64,000 bases of DNA from an uncultured Mesonia sp. (GCA_947494545.1 CANLVH010000005.1:124001-188000); one strand, 5' to 3'. Positions 24,418 through 33,318 are shown, counted from the first letter of the stretch. Notes: generated by a model not told the origin, from the sequence alone. Program-made: numbers and translations.

Positions 24418-26798
24418 GCTAAATCGATGTCCGCCTCCTGATCAAGTTCTCCGATTACTTTAAGATTGTTAATTTCTATCATTTCGTTATATAAGCTAAA
24501 CTCTGTATCATTTTTTAGTTCTTCTTCAATTCTAATAACCATTGAAAATGAATTTTCTAAATCTTGATTTCCAAATCCATCTTTCAGTAGACTTCTAACA
24601 CCAACTGCTATTTCACCGTCCAAAATTTCAATATCATTTGGTTGGAGCCTATATTCTTTTTTTTGTGCGTTCGAGAACAAACAATTTTCTAAACCAAAAT
24701 GATCTTCACTCCAAGAAAAACCTTTTTTGGCAACAATATCTTCTTTATTATTTTGGGCTATTTGCTCAATCGATAAATTCTGAACCAAATTAAATGATAT
24801 GTGAAGTGGTAGGTAATTTAGATGATTATTCTTATTTGGATCGAATTTATAGGTTAATGCTATGGTAAAAATCAATTTATTTCCTGATTTTTTTAGATAA
24901 TCTGGGATGTAAATCGGCATTGACAAGATCTCTTTTGGCTTAATCTTGTCCTCAATGATAAAAGTTATAGCATTATTAAAAGACTCTGTTAAATTTTTCT
25001 GGTCAGGCTTGCCAAAGCCTATTAATTTTTTCAACAGTATTTCTTTATCTTTAAAATCAGGTATTTTACTCGGTTTATAGTAGTTTGCAGAATTAATTAG
25101 AAGTGCTTTTACAGTTTGAGTTTTTAAATCTGGATAAATAGTTAGAATATCAGCCGCCATTGATGTAACTAAGGGTGTTGCTAGGCTTGTACCCACACCG
25201 CGAGAATACCACTCCCCTTCACTCATTAAAACTTCAATTCCTGAGTCAAAGTCAAAATGATCGCCTCCATCAAATACCAAATCCGGTTTGTTCAAAAATT
25301 TATTTTTTCGGTTTTTCTTTAATTTAGTAGAGTTGATATTTTGATCAAAATCAAAATGAGATTTACGGGTATAATACGCAGGATAAATATTAAGTGGCGT
25401 AACATCAGAATTTTCATTTTCCTCAATATTTCCAGCTAACGCACCTACGGAAATGTTATTTAAAGACTCTGCTGGCGGACAAATATTAGTCGTCTCGTGA
25501 TTATGTATTTTAGATGTGGAATCTAAAGTATGAAAAAAAGCAGGATAATTGTGATCTGAATGATAATCGTCAGTCAGTAATTCCTTAAGAGCTTTATCAT
25601 CAAAGTTGCCAACGGAGATAAATATTAAAATATCCAATTCAAAAGATAGTTTGTCCAATTCGTACGCAAAGTCAGAATAGTTCGAATTATAATTCTTGTA
25701 AAAATCGAAGTTCAAAGACATATTGAATATTCGAACGGCGTATTTAACATTTGCTTCTCGGATAGCTTCTAATAATTTAGTCAAATCAATAATATCATTG
25801 GGTCTATGGAGTGCCTTTATTGAAACTAATTTACATTTAGGTATGTAGTTATCCTCTATCGTAAAAGATAATTCGGTTCCAAAAACACTCAACCCTGCTA
25901 CCATTGTGCCGTGGCCTGAGTGATCTTGATCAGTTTCATTAGTAATGTTGATAACCCCGTCGATAAGACCGTCAAATGGTTCTATCTCATTAATTCCAGT
26001 ATCAATAATTCCTATGACAGGAAGATTTTCGGGTATTTGAGTATCGAAACCGTACTCAAAACGTTCTTGGCCATATATTCCTGGACGAATAGTTAAAGCT
26101 CGCGAACTTATAATACTTTTTACAACATCAAAATTTTGATTTATTGAAAATAACTTATCATTTTCTATGTGTCCAATATAAAAAATTTCTTCTGCATCTT
26201 TAGTTTTATAGTTAATACCATTTTTTTCTAAGTATATTTTGAGTAACTCTTTTTGAGTATTGGCAGATTTATTTGGCGGGATCAAACTAATAAAAACTCC
26301 TTCCGTATCATGAGTCTTTAAGCGTTCATCATAAAATGAAAATTCGAGTATTAAAGCAAGTAGATTATAACTCTTTCCCGAATATTCGAGATCATCATCC
26401 GAATCTATAATAATTTCAATATGTTCCTGAAATACTCGGAATAGAGCCTCGTCTTCTATTTCAAAAAGAACTGTTTTATTAAAATCAGTATATTCAACAG
26501 GATTTAAACCATATTTCTCTAGAAACTTCTTTTTTAGATCGGAATTAAAAGTTTTAAAGAATTTAATTCTTATGAGGTCTATCTTCACTGGGAGTTTAAA
26601 AGTTCTTCTTTCATCTCTAGCTGTTTTTTGTGTAACGAAAGAGGTGTAACTTAACTGTAAAACTCTAATAGTATCCCTTTTAATTTTTTTAACAGGCGGT
26701 TCATTGTCATCATTATCTTCCCCACCGCCAAAATTCCTTTTTCGATTAAATATGGGACTATTTTTTTTTAAATTATCTAAGTAAAAATGCTTATTCAT
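24414..26798 (-). CDS. ietS: Subtilisin-like (S8) protease of an IetAS-like defence pair
   Basis: This 794-residue cytosolic protease has no signal peptide. A basic N-terminal region (1-60) and a domain of about 200 residues precede the subtilase domain. The catalytic triad is visible: D266 (GIIDTGIN), H296 (DHSGHGT) and S538 (GVGTSLATP), with the oxyanion Asn near 398 (SVGNFD). A beta-rich C-terminal domain follows. The gene faces the AAA ATPase gene and their stop codons overlap by 4 bases. In IetAS the ATPase is thought to hold or feed the protease. The two-gene composition is clear, while the orientation is unlike the usual same-strand order. Confidence 0.82.
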   Translation of the reverse strand: MNKHFYLDNLKKNSPIFNRKRNFGGGEDNDDNEPPVKKIKRDTIRVLQLSYTSFVTQKTARDERRTFKLPVKIDLIRIKFFKTFNSDLKKKFLEKYGLNPVEYTDFNKTVLFEIEDEALFRVFQEHIEIIIDSDDDLEYSGKSYNLLALILEFSFYDERLKTHDTEGVFISLIPPNKSANTQKELLKIYLEKNGINYKTKDAEEIFYIGHIENDKLFSINQNFDVVKSIISSRALTIRPGIYGQERFEYGFDTQIPENLPVIGIIDTGINEIEPFDGLIDGVINITNETDQDHSGHGTMVAGLSVFGTELSFTIEDNYIPKCKLVSIKALHRPNDIIDLTKLLEAIREANVKYAVRIFNMSLNFDFYKNYNSNYSDFAYELDKLSFELDILIFISVGNFDDKALKELLTDDYHSDHNYPAFFHTLDSTSKIHNHETTNICPPAESLNNISVGALAGNIEENENSDVTPLNIYPAYYTRKSHFDFDQNINSTKLKKNRKNKFLNKPDLVFDGGDHFDFDSGIEVLMSEGEWYSRGVGTSLATPLVTSMAADILTIYPDLKTQTVKALLINSANYYKPSKIPDFKDKEILLKKLIGFGKPDQKNLTESFNNAITFIIEDKIKPKEILSMPIYIPDYLKKSGNKLIFTIALTYKFDPNKNNHLNYLPLHISFNLVQNLSIEQIAQNNKEDIVAKKGFSWSEDHFGLENCLFSNAQKKEYRLQPNDIEILDGEIAVGVRSLLKDGFGNQDLENSFSMVIRIEEELKNDTEFSLYNEMIEINNLKVIGELDQEADIDLA

Positions 26799-26821
26799 AA
26801 TATACCTTTAATAGTTGGTAA

Positions 26822-29800
26822 TTAATTCAATATACTGACTTTATCAATCTTTTTCATTAACCTATCGGTTTCTGTGAGGGCAACAATTATTTTTTGATAA
26901 TGTAGAATATCTTCAAATTTTAATTCTCTGCCTTTACGGTCTTTAAGCCATTTTTGCGCGGGTTGGTAACCACCAATGTAAAACTCCCAAGCGGTTTGTG
27001 GTACGTTATCAAAATATTGCTCATCATTTATCCAGACTTTACCGGTTTTTTCTTCTTTATTGCTTAACTCAAAACCCGGACTGGTTTTTGTAATTTTTCT
27101 GGTAATGATGTTATCGCCATCTACAGGATAGGTGGTTATATAATTTTCTGTTTTATCGCTTTCCAGTAAATGAATTTTACGCAGCTCGCCACCTAATTTT
27201 ACCAACTGCCAAAATTGCTGCTGATCTTTTGGATATGGCACCCGTGGGAAATCTATTTTTAAAAACTCCTTGTAGGTTTCGCGATAAGTTGGGGAATGTA
27301 AAACCGCATAGATGTAGTCAAACAAATGTATGGGGGCAAAGGTGGTACGAGAATCACTGCGGACTTCTCCCGAATTTGTGATACAAACATTGCCTTCTTC
27401 CTCTTCCGTCACAAAGTCCAAGCCAAGGCTTTCTTCTATTTTAGTCAGAATTTTCGAGTCTAAATTAGGTACTCGCTTGGGTTTGGTTTCGGTGCTTTGT
27501 TGATCGTTTGGCTCGCGAATTATGTATAAAGGGAAAATTGAAGTTAAAAATCTATCACTTAATCTTGCGTCAGCTAAGGAATTCGATACGAATAAGCTTG
27601 TATAATTCTTTTCTTTATTTATTCTTATAGATGCTAAAGCTAAATTCTTTCCATTAAGAAAGTTACACATAACTTTAGCCCTACTTCTTTCTATTAATTT
27701 TGGATCCCAATAAATGAATTTATTATCAAATGGTCTATAAGAAATTGTCTCTATTATATTTTCATTTCCTTTGATATTATAATAATTTTCAACATTCTCG
27801 AGCAATTCTTCCTTATTATCATTTATTAATATTTTGTCCTTTGCTGTTACAATACCAGCCGTATTGGATCTAAATATTTCCGTAAGTTGAAATCCCTCGT
27901 CGTATTTACCTTGCTCTTCAAAATTCTTTTTTACCAAATAATAATTTGGAGCTACATTTTTTAATTTATTGAAGGGTATTGTTTTGATCGAATTAGAAAT
28001 TAAAAAATCATATTTGACTTCTCTTTTTCCATACACATCGTAATGAAATATTTCGCCTAATTCATTTGGTTTTTTCTTTCCTGTTTTGGAAAAGATATTA
28101 ATAGATACTCCTTGTTCGATATCAAATACATTTACATCGGCGGAACCATCCGGAGCTGTTTCCTTCTTTTTAGCATTTCCGTGTAAATCAATGGTGTAAA
28201 TTTTATCATAGGTTTTTAGCAAATTCCATCTCATCCCCCTAAATGTAGGATTATCTAAAAAGCCATGTGGGTTAATAAATGCCAAAATTCCTTCACCATT
28301 CTTTTCAATAAAATGCTGCCCATAGCGCATAAATTTCACATAATCGTCATTGATCCATTTTGGATTACGTTCCTTCAATTTTACTTTTCCGCCGGGTTCC
28401 TTTTTATAATCATCCATTAAATCCATAATCCATTTGCCTTTATTGGCACTCTCCCCAGAATAAGGGGGATTTCCAATCACACACATTACCGGTGTATCGC
28501 GTTTAATATGGTTGGCTTCATTGGCTTCGGTACTTAGCCAGTTGGAGAAAAGCGTACCGGTGTCTTTATGGTGTTCTTCTAAAGAATTGGTGAGATAAAC
28601 ATTTAAGCGCTGGTTGCTATTTTCTTTATAACCGGTTTCGCGCAATAGCATATCCAGTTTTAAATGTGCCATTGCATAAGAAGCCATCAACAACTCAAAA
28701 CCATTAAGCCGTGGAATTAAGTGTTGCTCTACATAACCGCTCCACGCACCTTGCATGGCTTTAAACTTTTTGCTGTAAATATAATTGACCACTTCTGCCA
28801 GAAAGGTTCCCGTTCCGGTTGCCGGATCTAAAATCTGTACTTTATGAACTTCTTTTTCTATTTGTTTGTAGCCGGTAGCCGAACGTTTGTCGGCAACATC
28901 GGTATTTACTTTTATTTTGGTTTTTGTGGTGTCTGCTAAACCTTGTGGGAGATTAAACTCGGTTTTTAAAACATCATCTACGGCACGCACAATAAATTTT
29001 ACAACGGGTTCTGGTGTGTACCAAACGCCACGAGCTTTTCTAAGCTTAGGATCGTATTCTGCCAAAAAGGTTTCGTAAAAGTGAATAATGGCATCTTGGG
29101 TTTGTGTGCTTTTACCAAAATTCTTTAAAAGCTGTTCTACGTTGGTTGCTCTAAAAACATCTGCAAGGTTTTCTACGGTTGGTTTTATACGTTCGTCAAT
29201 ATCGGGACCGGCTACATACCCAAATAATTTCCGTAAAAACGGATTGAATTTTGGGATAAGCTCGGCTGCTTCTTGTCTACTAAAATCGTTTAAAGTAGGA
29301 TCGTGCAAACGCGCAGCAAACATACCGTAAGCTAAAGTTTGTGCATAAATATCTGCGAAACCTTTAGGTGTTAAATCGTGTATAAGAATTTCTTTAAAGG
29401 TATGGTATTGCCCTTGTAAAGAAGTGTTTTCTTGGGTTTGCTCATCAGAAGTAATGGCATTTTCTAAAATATTTTGCAGTAAACGTGCTTTTGCAGCCAT
29501 CATTTCTGCAAGCTTTTTAGCAGATTTAATGGTTTGTCCAATAAAACTGCAAAAGTTTTTTATAAGATTTTCGAAATGCTGAAAATTTTCTGGAAGAGGA
29601 ACGAGCTTATTATCTTGAATTTCGGCTAATCTAATTTCGTGAACCAATTCGCCATTTTGGTAAAATTGAAACCATAGATAATCGGTTATAATTAAATTAT
29701 CTAAAGCGTTACGGTAACGTGTAAATTGCTCTTTGTACGTCTTAGAATTTAGGTCTTTGCCTACATCTTTAGCTTCAATATACCCAATAGGGATTTTTCC

Positions 29801-29980
29801 ATTGGTTAAAACATAATCTGGGTTTCCACAATTAGTAACATTTGCCGGTTCATTGGTAATATCTATGTCGGTTAAAATGTTACGCAGTAAGTTTTCTAAA
29901 TCTGCTCTGTATGAATGCTCTCTGGAAATTCCTGAACCGTAACGCTTATTTACGGTTTCTAAATATTGCTGAATGGTCAT
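26822..29980 (-). CDS. Single-chain restriction nuclease-adenine methyltransferase
   Basis: This 1052-residue protein combines an N-terminal PD-(D/E)xK nuclease (PD at 54-55, IEAK at 68-71), a helical linker, an N6-adenine methyltransferase (motif I DPATGTGT near 384-391, motif IV NPPY near 503-506), and a C-terminal specificity region like that of type ISP enzymes. It lacks the SF2 helicase of full ISP enzymes, which are about 1,570 residues, so it would cut near its site in the manner of type IIG enzymes. It is the last gene before the right end of the element. Residues about 625-815 are encoded by more A/T-rich DNA than the flanks, suggesting an exchanged recognition domain. Confidence 0.85.
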   Translation of the reverse strand: MTIQQYLETVNKRYGSGISREHSYRADLENLLRNILTDIDITNEPANVTNCGNPDYVLTNGKIPIGYIEAKDVGKDLNSKTYKEQFTRYRNALDNLIITDYLWFQFYQNGELVHEIRLAEIQDNKLVPLPENFQHFENLIKNFCSFIGQTIKSAKKLAEMMAAKARLLQNILENAITSDEQTQENTSLQGQYHTFKEILIHDLTPKGFADIYAQTLAYGMFAARLHDPTLNDFSRQEAAELIPKFNPFLRKLFGYVAGPDIDERIKPTVENLADVFRATNVEQLLKNFGKSTQTQDAIIHFYETFLAEYDPKLRKARGVWYTPEPVVKFIVRAVDDVLKTEFNLPQGLADTTKTKIKVNTDVADKRSATGYKQIEKEVHKVQILDPATGTGTFLAEVVNYIYSKKFKAMQGAWSGYVEQHLIPRLNGFELLMASYAMAHLKLDMLLRETGYKENSNQRLNVYLTNSLEEHHKDTGTLFSNWLSTEANEANHIKRDTPVMCVIGNPPYSGESANKGKWIMDLMDDYKKEPGGKVKLKERNPKWINDDYVKFMRYGQHFIEKNGEGILAFINPHGFLDNPTFRGMRWNLLKTYDKIYTIDLHGNAKKKETAPDGSADVNVFDIEQGVSINIFSKTGKKKPNELGEIFHYDVYGKREVKYDFLISNSIKTIPFNKLKNVAPNYYLVKKNFEEQGKYDEGFQLTEIFRSNTAGIVTAKDKILINDNKEELLENVENYYNIKGNENIIETISYRPFDNKFIYWDPKLIERSRAKVMCNFLNGKNLALASIRINKEKNYTSLFVSNSLADARLSDRFLTSIFPLYIIREPNDQQSTETKPKRVPNLDSKILTKIEESLGLDFVTEEEEGNVCITNSGEVRSDSRTTFAPIHLFDYIYAVLHSPTYRETYKEFLKIDFPRVPYPKDQQQFWQLVKLGGELRKIHLLESDKTENYITTYPVDGDNIITRKITKTSPGFELSNKEEKTGKVWINDEQYFDNVPQTAWEFYIGGYQPAQKWLKDRKGRELKFEDILHYQKIIVALTETDRLMKKIDKVSILN

Positions 29981-30141
29981 TGAAAAAAATGTAAAGTATA
30001 AATTTTAGAATTCTTAAGCTCAGTTACTCCTCAAATATAATAGAAAATAAACTAATAAACCGTTACAATGAAATAGAGGTTCGTCTGAAATTAGTTTAAA
30101 CGGCTTAATTAAACTTTACTTTTTCTTAACGCCTACACATA

Positions 30142-30165
30142 GGGCACCCCATCGGGCAGCCCATA
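30142..30165 (+). promoter_or_regulatory. Right paired 12-mer, candidate integrase arm sites
   Basis: GGGCACCCCATC and GGGCAGCCCATA lie back to back, in the same direction as the pair at 17597-17620 and matching it at 20 of 24 positions, with both pairs followed by A/T. They are 45 bases inside the tRNA-proximal att copy. The presence of matching pairs near both ends, and nowhere else that I noticed, supports integrase or excisionase binding. Confidence 0.6.
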
Positions 30166-30171
30166 AAAATC

Positions 30172-30198
30172 AAAACCCCTTGACTATCAAGAGGTTTT
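30172..30198 (-). terminator. Element-supplied terminator for tRNA-Arg
   Basis: AAAACCCCTTG (30172-30182) and its near complement CAAGAGGTTTT (30188-30198) form a 10-pair stem with one mismatch. The minus strand continues into a short T run. It lies just after the tRNA 3' end, replacing the tRNA's former terminator now displaced to 17381-17440. Confidence 0.7.
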
Positions 30199-30209
30199 AA
30201 GCATAAAAA

Positions 30210-30230
30210 GTGACCCCGGCAGGATTCAAA
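30210..30230. repeat. tRNA-proximal att site
   Basis: This is the 21-bp copy identical to 17446-17466. It covers the last 20 bases of the tRNA-Arg gene (acceptor 3' strand and part of the T arm) plus one base beyond, so integration leaves the tRNA intact. Confidence 0.9.
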
Positions 30231-30284
30231 CCTGCAACCCTCAGAGCCGAAATCTGATGCGCTATTCAGTTGCGCCACGGGGCC
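30211..30284 (-). tRNA. tRNA-Arg (anticodon TCG)
   Basis: The 74-base cloverleaf folds fully. The acceptor GGCCCCG pairs with CGGGGTC (one G-T), the D stem is GCGC/GCGC, the anticodon stem TCAGA/TCTGA encloses the loop TTTCGGC with TCG at 30248-30250, and the T stem is GCAGG/CCTGC with loop TTTGAAT. The CCA end is not encoded. Its 3' end is the integration site of the element at 17446-30230. Because the element carries the same 3' bases, the gene stays functional. Confidence 0.95.
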
Positions 30285-30291
30285 TTTTTTC

Positions 30292-30359
30292 CGTAAAGAA
30301 ACAAGTCCACTTCTTGCTTGTTTTTAAGTTTTCTTTACGTCTAATGCGCGGCAAATATA
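30292..30359 (-). promoter_or_regulatory. tRNA-Arg promoter and leader hairpin
   Basis: TATATTTG (minus strand, 30352-30359) is a consensus -7 box about 68 bases before the tRNA. Between them CGTAAAGAAA (30292-30301) is the exact inverse of 30330-30339, forming a 10-bp stem with an inner AACAAG/CTTGTT pairing. The hairpin would sit in the 5' leader of the pre-tRNA. Confidence 0.6.
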
Positions 30360-30411
30360 AAAAAATATTCTATACCTCAGCCTAAGCTTTACCTGCATTT
30401 TACCTAAATGT

Positions 30412-30861
30412 TTACTTAGATAATTTTTTTCTTACTATGCTAGAAATGGTTTTGCCGTCTGCTTTTCCGGCCAATTCTTTACTGGCTATGCCCATAACTT
30501 TTCCCATATCTTGCATGCCGCTTGCCTCGGTTTGCTGTATGATTTTTTCTACTTTAGCTTCTATCTCTTCTTCGCTGAGTTGCTCCGGTAAAAATTGCGC
30601 AATAACTTCTGCTTGCTCTTCTTCCGGCTTGGCTAAATCTTCGCGGTTTTGCTCGCGGTAAATCTGTGCGCTGTCTTTGCGTTGTTTTACCAATTTTTGT
30701 ACGAGTTTAAGCTCATCTTCTTCGGTTAATTCTTTAGCGCTACTTGCTGTTTTAGCTTTTAAAATTTCGCCCTTTACCGCCCGTAAAGCTTCTAAAGCTT
30801 GGCTGTCTTTGCTACGCATTGCAGCCTTCATTTGGGTCATTACTTCACTCTCTAAACTCAT
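30412..30861 (-). CDS. GatB/YqeY domain protein
   Basis: This 149-residue helical protein has the YqeY-type sequence: an N-terminal LRAVKGEILKAKTA segment, the KLVQKLVKQRKDSAQIYREQNREDLA core, and a C-terminal MGKVMGIASKELAGKADGKTISSIVRKKL. The tail domain is the tRNA-binding domain shared with GatB, the Asp-tRNA/Glu-tRNA amidotransferase subunit. The stand-alone protein's exact role is not established. It lies 380 bases downstream of the ftsZ stop and has its own promoter. Confidence 0.92.
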   Translation of the reverse strand: MSLESEVMTQMKAAMRSKDSQALEALRAVKGEILKAKTASSAKELTEEDELKLVQKLVKQRKDSAQIYREQNREDLAKPEEEQAEVIAQFLPEQLSEEEIEAKVEKIIQQTEASGMQDMGKVMGIASKELAGKADGKTISSIVRKKLSK

Positions 30862-30886
30862 CTTAAATTGGTTTTTATAATAAGCA

Positions 30887-30894
30887 CAAATGTA
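30887..30894 (-). promoter_or_regulatory. -7 promoter element of the yqeY-like gene
   Basis: TACATTTG on the minus strand matches TAnnTTTG and lies 25 bases before the ATG at 30861, just after the terminator that closes the dcw transcript. Confidence 0.6.
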
Positions 30895-30907
30895 CTTATT
30901 CTAATCG

Positions 30908-30945
30908 AAAAATCCGAAGTTAAAATTATTTAACCCCGGATTTTT
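30908..30945 (-). terminator. Probable terminator of the dcw transcript
   Basis: AAAAATCCG (30908-30916) pairs with CGGATTTTT (30937-30945), with inner TTAAA/TTTAA pairing, and is flanked by T runs on both strands. It lies about 375 bases after the ftsZ stop, in the reading direction of the dcw cluster, and directly before the next promoter. Confidence 0.65.
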
Positions 30946-31320
30946 TAGCTACTAATAACTAACAATCACTACTTATAAACCTGAGTTCGATCTAAGCTTT
31001 CCCAATAAAAAACCTACAAATCGATAGGATTCTTGCACTTTAAGAAGCATTGTTCATTTTCTTTGCTCGTCCAAAGAAAACGAACCAAAAGAAAAAGAAT
31101 TAAAAACTAAAACCTTTATATCGAATTCACATTATAAACTAAATCTTTTTTTAATTCTTAACCTATAGGAAAAACGCATCTTTTAAAGATCAGTAAAAAG
31201 TAGCGCAGTCAAAGCCTGTTTTCTAAGCTTAAACAGTCTTGGACTGCGCTCAAACTAGGTTAGTATAGCTATAATTATATACTGACCGCTATCCTCTTTT
31301 TAAAAGACTTTATTCATTTT
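30946..31320. other. ftsZ downstream region with two hairpins
   Basis: There is no gene in this stretch. It holds TTTTCTTTG-CTCGTC-CAAAGAAAA (31057-31080, 9-bp stem) and a longer imperfect hairpin with arms AGCGCAGTC (31202-31210) and GACTGCGCT (31242-31250) plus inner TGTTT/AAACA. Both look like dispersed intergenic palindromes. Either could protect or end the ftsZ mRNA. Confidence 0.6.
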
Positions 31321-33318
31321 TTAATCTACATTATCGTGCAAAAACGAGTTATTACTGCGTAGATTAATTTCGTTATCGTCACTATTATTTACGCTGGTGC
31401 GCGAAAGTTTCTCGTTATTGCCGCTTTGGTTTTCTTCCAGATTTACACCCGCTCTTTTATAGGCCGGCTGCTTTTCTATCTCGTCTATATTATTATTACT
31501 TCTAAATTTATAATTGAAGTTTTTCATGCGCTTTCTACGCTCGGCAGCACGCGCAATTAAATCTTCTGAGATAGGACTGTTAAAAGGATCTGCTTCTTCT
31601 GCGGCTTCGTCTTCTGTTTTGGCCGGTTGTTCTTTTTCCTTCTTTCGGTAAGTTTCAAACGTATTTTCGGCCGGCTTGTTTTCCGGTTGCTTTTTTTCCG
31701 GTTTTGGTTGTTGTAGCGGTTTTGCGTTTTGCATTTTCTCCTCCAAATCCATATAATCTTCTAAGCTGTAACGCTTGGCGCCGGTAGAATCTTCTGTGTT
31801 AGAAGAACGTGGTGGCGTTTGCCTTTGCGGATGGTTTTGCGCTTGGTTTTCTGTCTTTTCGTCTTCTAAATTATAAACTACTTTCTCTTCGGTTTCGTTT
31901 TCAGGAGTTTCTTCTTCTTTTGGTTCTTCTTCCTTTAAAGGGAAATTAAAGGTGAATAAATCTTGCTCCGGCTCTTTTTCTTCTTCTGCCTTAATTTCTT
32001 CCATATCTTCTACTTCCATCTCATTAGGCTTGTCTGTAGAATCTATTATCACAAAATCTTCTTCGTTGTATACAATTTCTTCATAATCTACTTCTAACTC
32101 CTTAAGAAGCTCTGAAGTAGGAACCGGTTGCATAGCAGCTTTCTCTTCCCCGGAAGGGTTATTCTCTTCTTCTTCTAAATTATGAACAATCTTTTTTTCT
32201 TGCTCCGGTTGCGGATTTTGTGCAGCAGGTTTAAAGGTTTTTCGGCTTCCCTTTAGACTTAAGTCTTGGGTTGCTTTTTGCTCATCTTCTAAAGTGTGAA
32301 TTATTTTTTTTTCCTCGGTATTTACAATCACATTTTGTTGTTCTACATCAAATCCTGTAGCAATTACGGTTACCGAAATAGATTCGTCTAAGGTTTCGTC
32401 TTCGCCAACGCCCATAATAATATTGGCACTGTTGCCGGCTTCTTCTTGAATATGGTCGTTTATTTCTCCTATTTCGTCTAAAGTAATCTCGTTAGAACCC
32501 GATACAATTAGCAGCAATACATTTTGGGCTCCGGTAATTTTATTATCGTTTAATAAAGGCGAGTCTAGCGCTTTCATAATGGCTTCTTGTGAGCGGTTGC
32601 TACCCGAAGCTACCGCAGAGCCCATTATGGCGGTTCCGCTGTTACTCAATACGGTTTTTGCATCGCGCAAGTCAATATTTTGCGTGTAGTGATGCGTAAT
32701 TACTTCTGCAATTCCGCGAGAAGCGGTTGCCAAAACTTCGTCTGCTTTTGAAAAGCCGGCTTTAAACCCAAGGTTACCGTAAACTTCGCGTAATTTGTTA
32801 TTGTTAATTACGATTAACGAATCTACATTTTCCCGTAGTTTTTCTACGCCTTGTTGTGCTTGTGCATTTCTGGTTCTGCCTTCAAACTGAAACGGACTGG
32901 TAACAATACCAACGGTTAAAATATCCATATCTTTAGCTTGCTTGGCTATAATGGGAGCGGCTCCGGTTCCTGTACCACCGCCCATTCCTGCAGTGATAAA
33001 AACCATTTTTGTATTGGTGTCGAGCATATTTTTTAGCTCGTCAAAACTTTCTAAAGCAGCTTGCTCACCAATTTGCGGATTTGCGCCCGCGCCCAAACCT
33101 TCGGTAAGGTTTACGCCCAATTGTATTTTTATTGGTACCGGACTGTTTTCTAAAGATTGTGAGTCTGTGTTACAAACCACAAAGTCTACCCCGTTTATAC
33201 CTTGTTTAAACATGTGGTTAATAGCGTTGGTGCCTCCGCCGCCAACACCAATAACTTTTATGACGTTGGACTGATTTTTGGGAAGGTCGAATGAAATGTC
33301 GAATTCTGTGCTGCTCAT
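31321..33318 (-). CDS. ftsZ: Cell division GTPase FtsZ
   Basis: FtsZ polymerises into the Z ring at midcell. The GTPase/tubulin core spans about residues 15-320 with the signature loop GMGGGTGTGAAP and the synergy loop region ITGAQNVLLLIVSG. The remainder to residue 665 is an unusually long, acidic, Glu/Pro/Gln-rich linker with repeated NLE/TLEDE-like motifs (IHTLEDEQ, VHNLEEEE, VYNLEDEK). The usual C-terminal FtsA-binding peptide is probably the QPAYKRAGVNL segment near 623-633, which is not terminal. Long linkers are known in this phylum. It is the last gene of the dcw cluster, 45 bases after ftsA. Confidence 0.97.
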   Translation of the reverse strand: MSSTEFDISFDLPKNQSNVIKVIGVGGGGTNAINHMFKQGINGVDFVVCNTDSQSLENSPVPIKIQLGVNLTEGLGAGANPQIGEQAALESFDELKNMLDTNTKMVFITAGMGGGTGTGAAPIIAKQAKDMDILTVGIVTSPFQFEGRTRNAQAQQGVEKLRENVDSLIVINNNKLREVYGNLGFKAGFSKADEVLATASRGIAEVITHHYTQNIDLRDAKTVLSNSGTAIMGSAVASGSNRSQEAIMKALDSPLLNDNKITGAQNVLLLIVSGSNEITLDEIGEINDHIQEEAGNSANIIMGVGEDETLDESISVTVIATGFDVEQQNVIVNTEEKKIIHTLEDEQKATQDLSLKGSRKTFKPAAQNPQPEQEKKIVHNLEEEENNPSGEEKAAMQPVPTSELLKELEVDYEEIVYNEEDFVIIDSTDKPNEMEVEDMEEIKAEEEKEPEQDLFTFNFPLKEEEPKEEETPENETEEKVVYNLEDEKTENQAQNHPQRQTPPRSSNTEDSTGAKRYSLEDYMDLEEKMQNAKPLQQPKPEKKQPENKPAENTFETYRKKEKEQPAKTEDEAAEEADPFNSPISEDLIARAAERRKRMKNFNYKFRSNNNIDEIEKQPAYKRAGVNLEENQSGNNEKLSRTSVNNSDDNEINLRSNNSFLHDNVD

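Larger units (their letters stand above)
17446..30230. mobile_element. Integrative element in tRNA-Arg(TCG), about 12.8 kb
   Basis: The element is bounded by 21-bp identical att copies, of which the right copy is part of an intact tRNA-Arg. An integrase gene begins 165 bases inside the left end, and paired 12-mer sites lie just inside both ends. Gene order: integrase, two coupled unknown genes, HTH excisionase-like protein, iteron-like repeats, unknown small gene, replication-type helicase, terminator, AAA ATPase, subtilase, nuclease-methyltransferase. No relaxase, coupling protein or phage structural gene is seen, so it is mobilisable or satellite-like at most. The core (17.6-26.8 kb) is visibly richer in A+T than the host genes. 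Confidence 0.88.
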
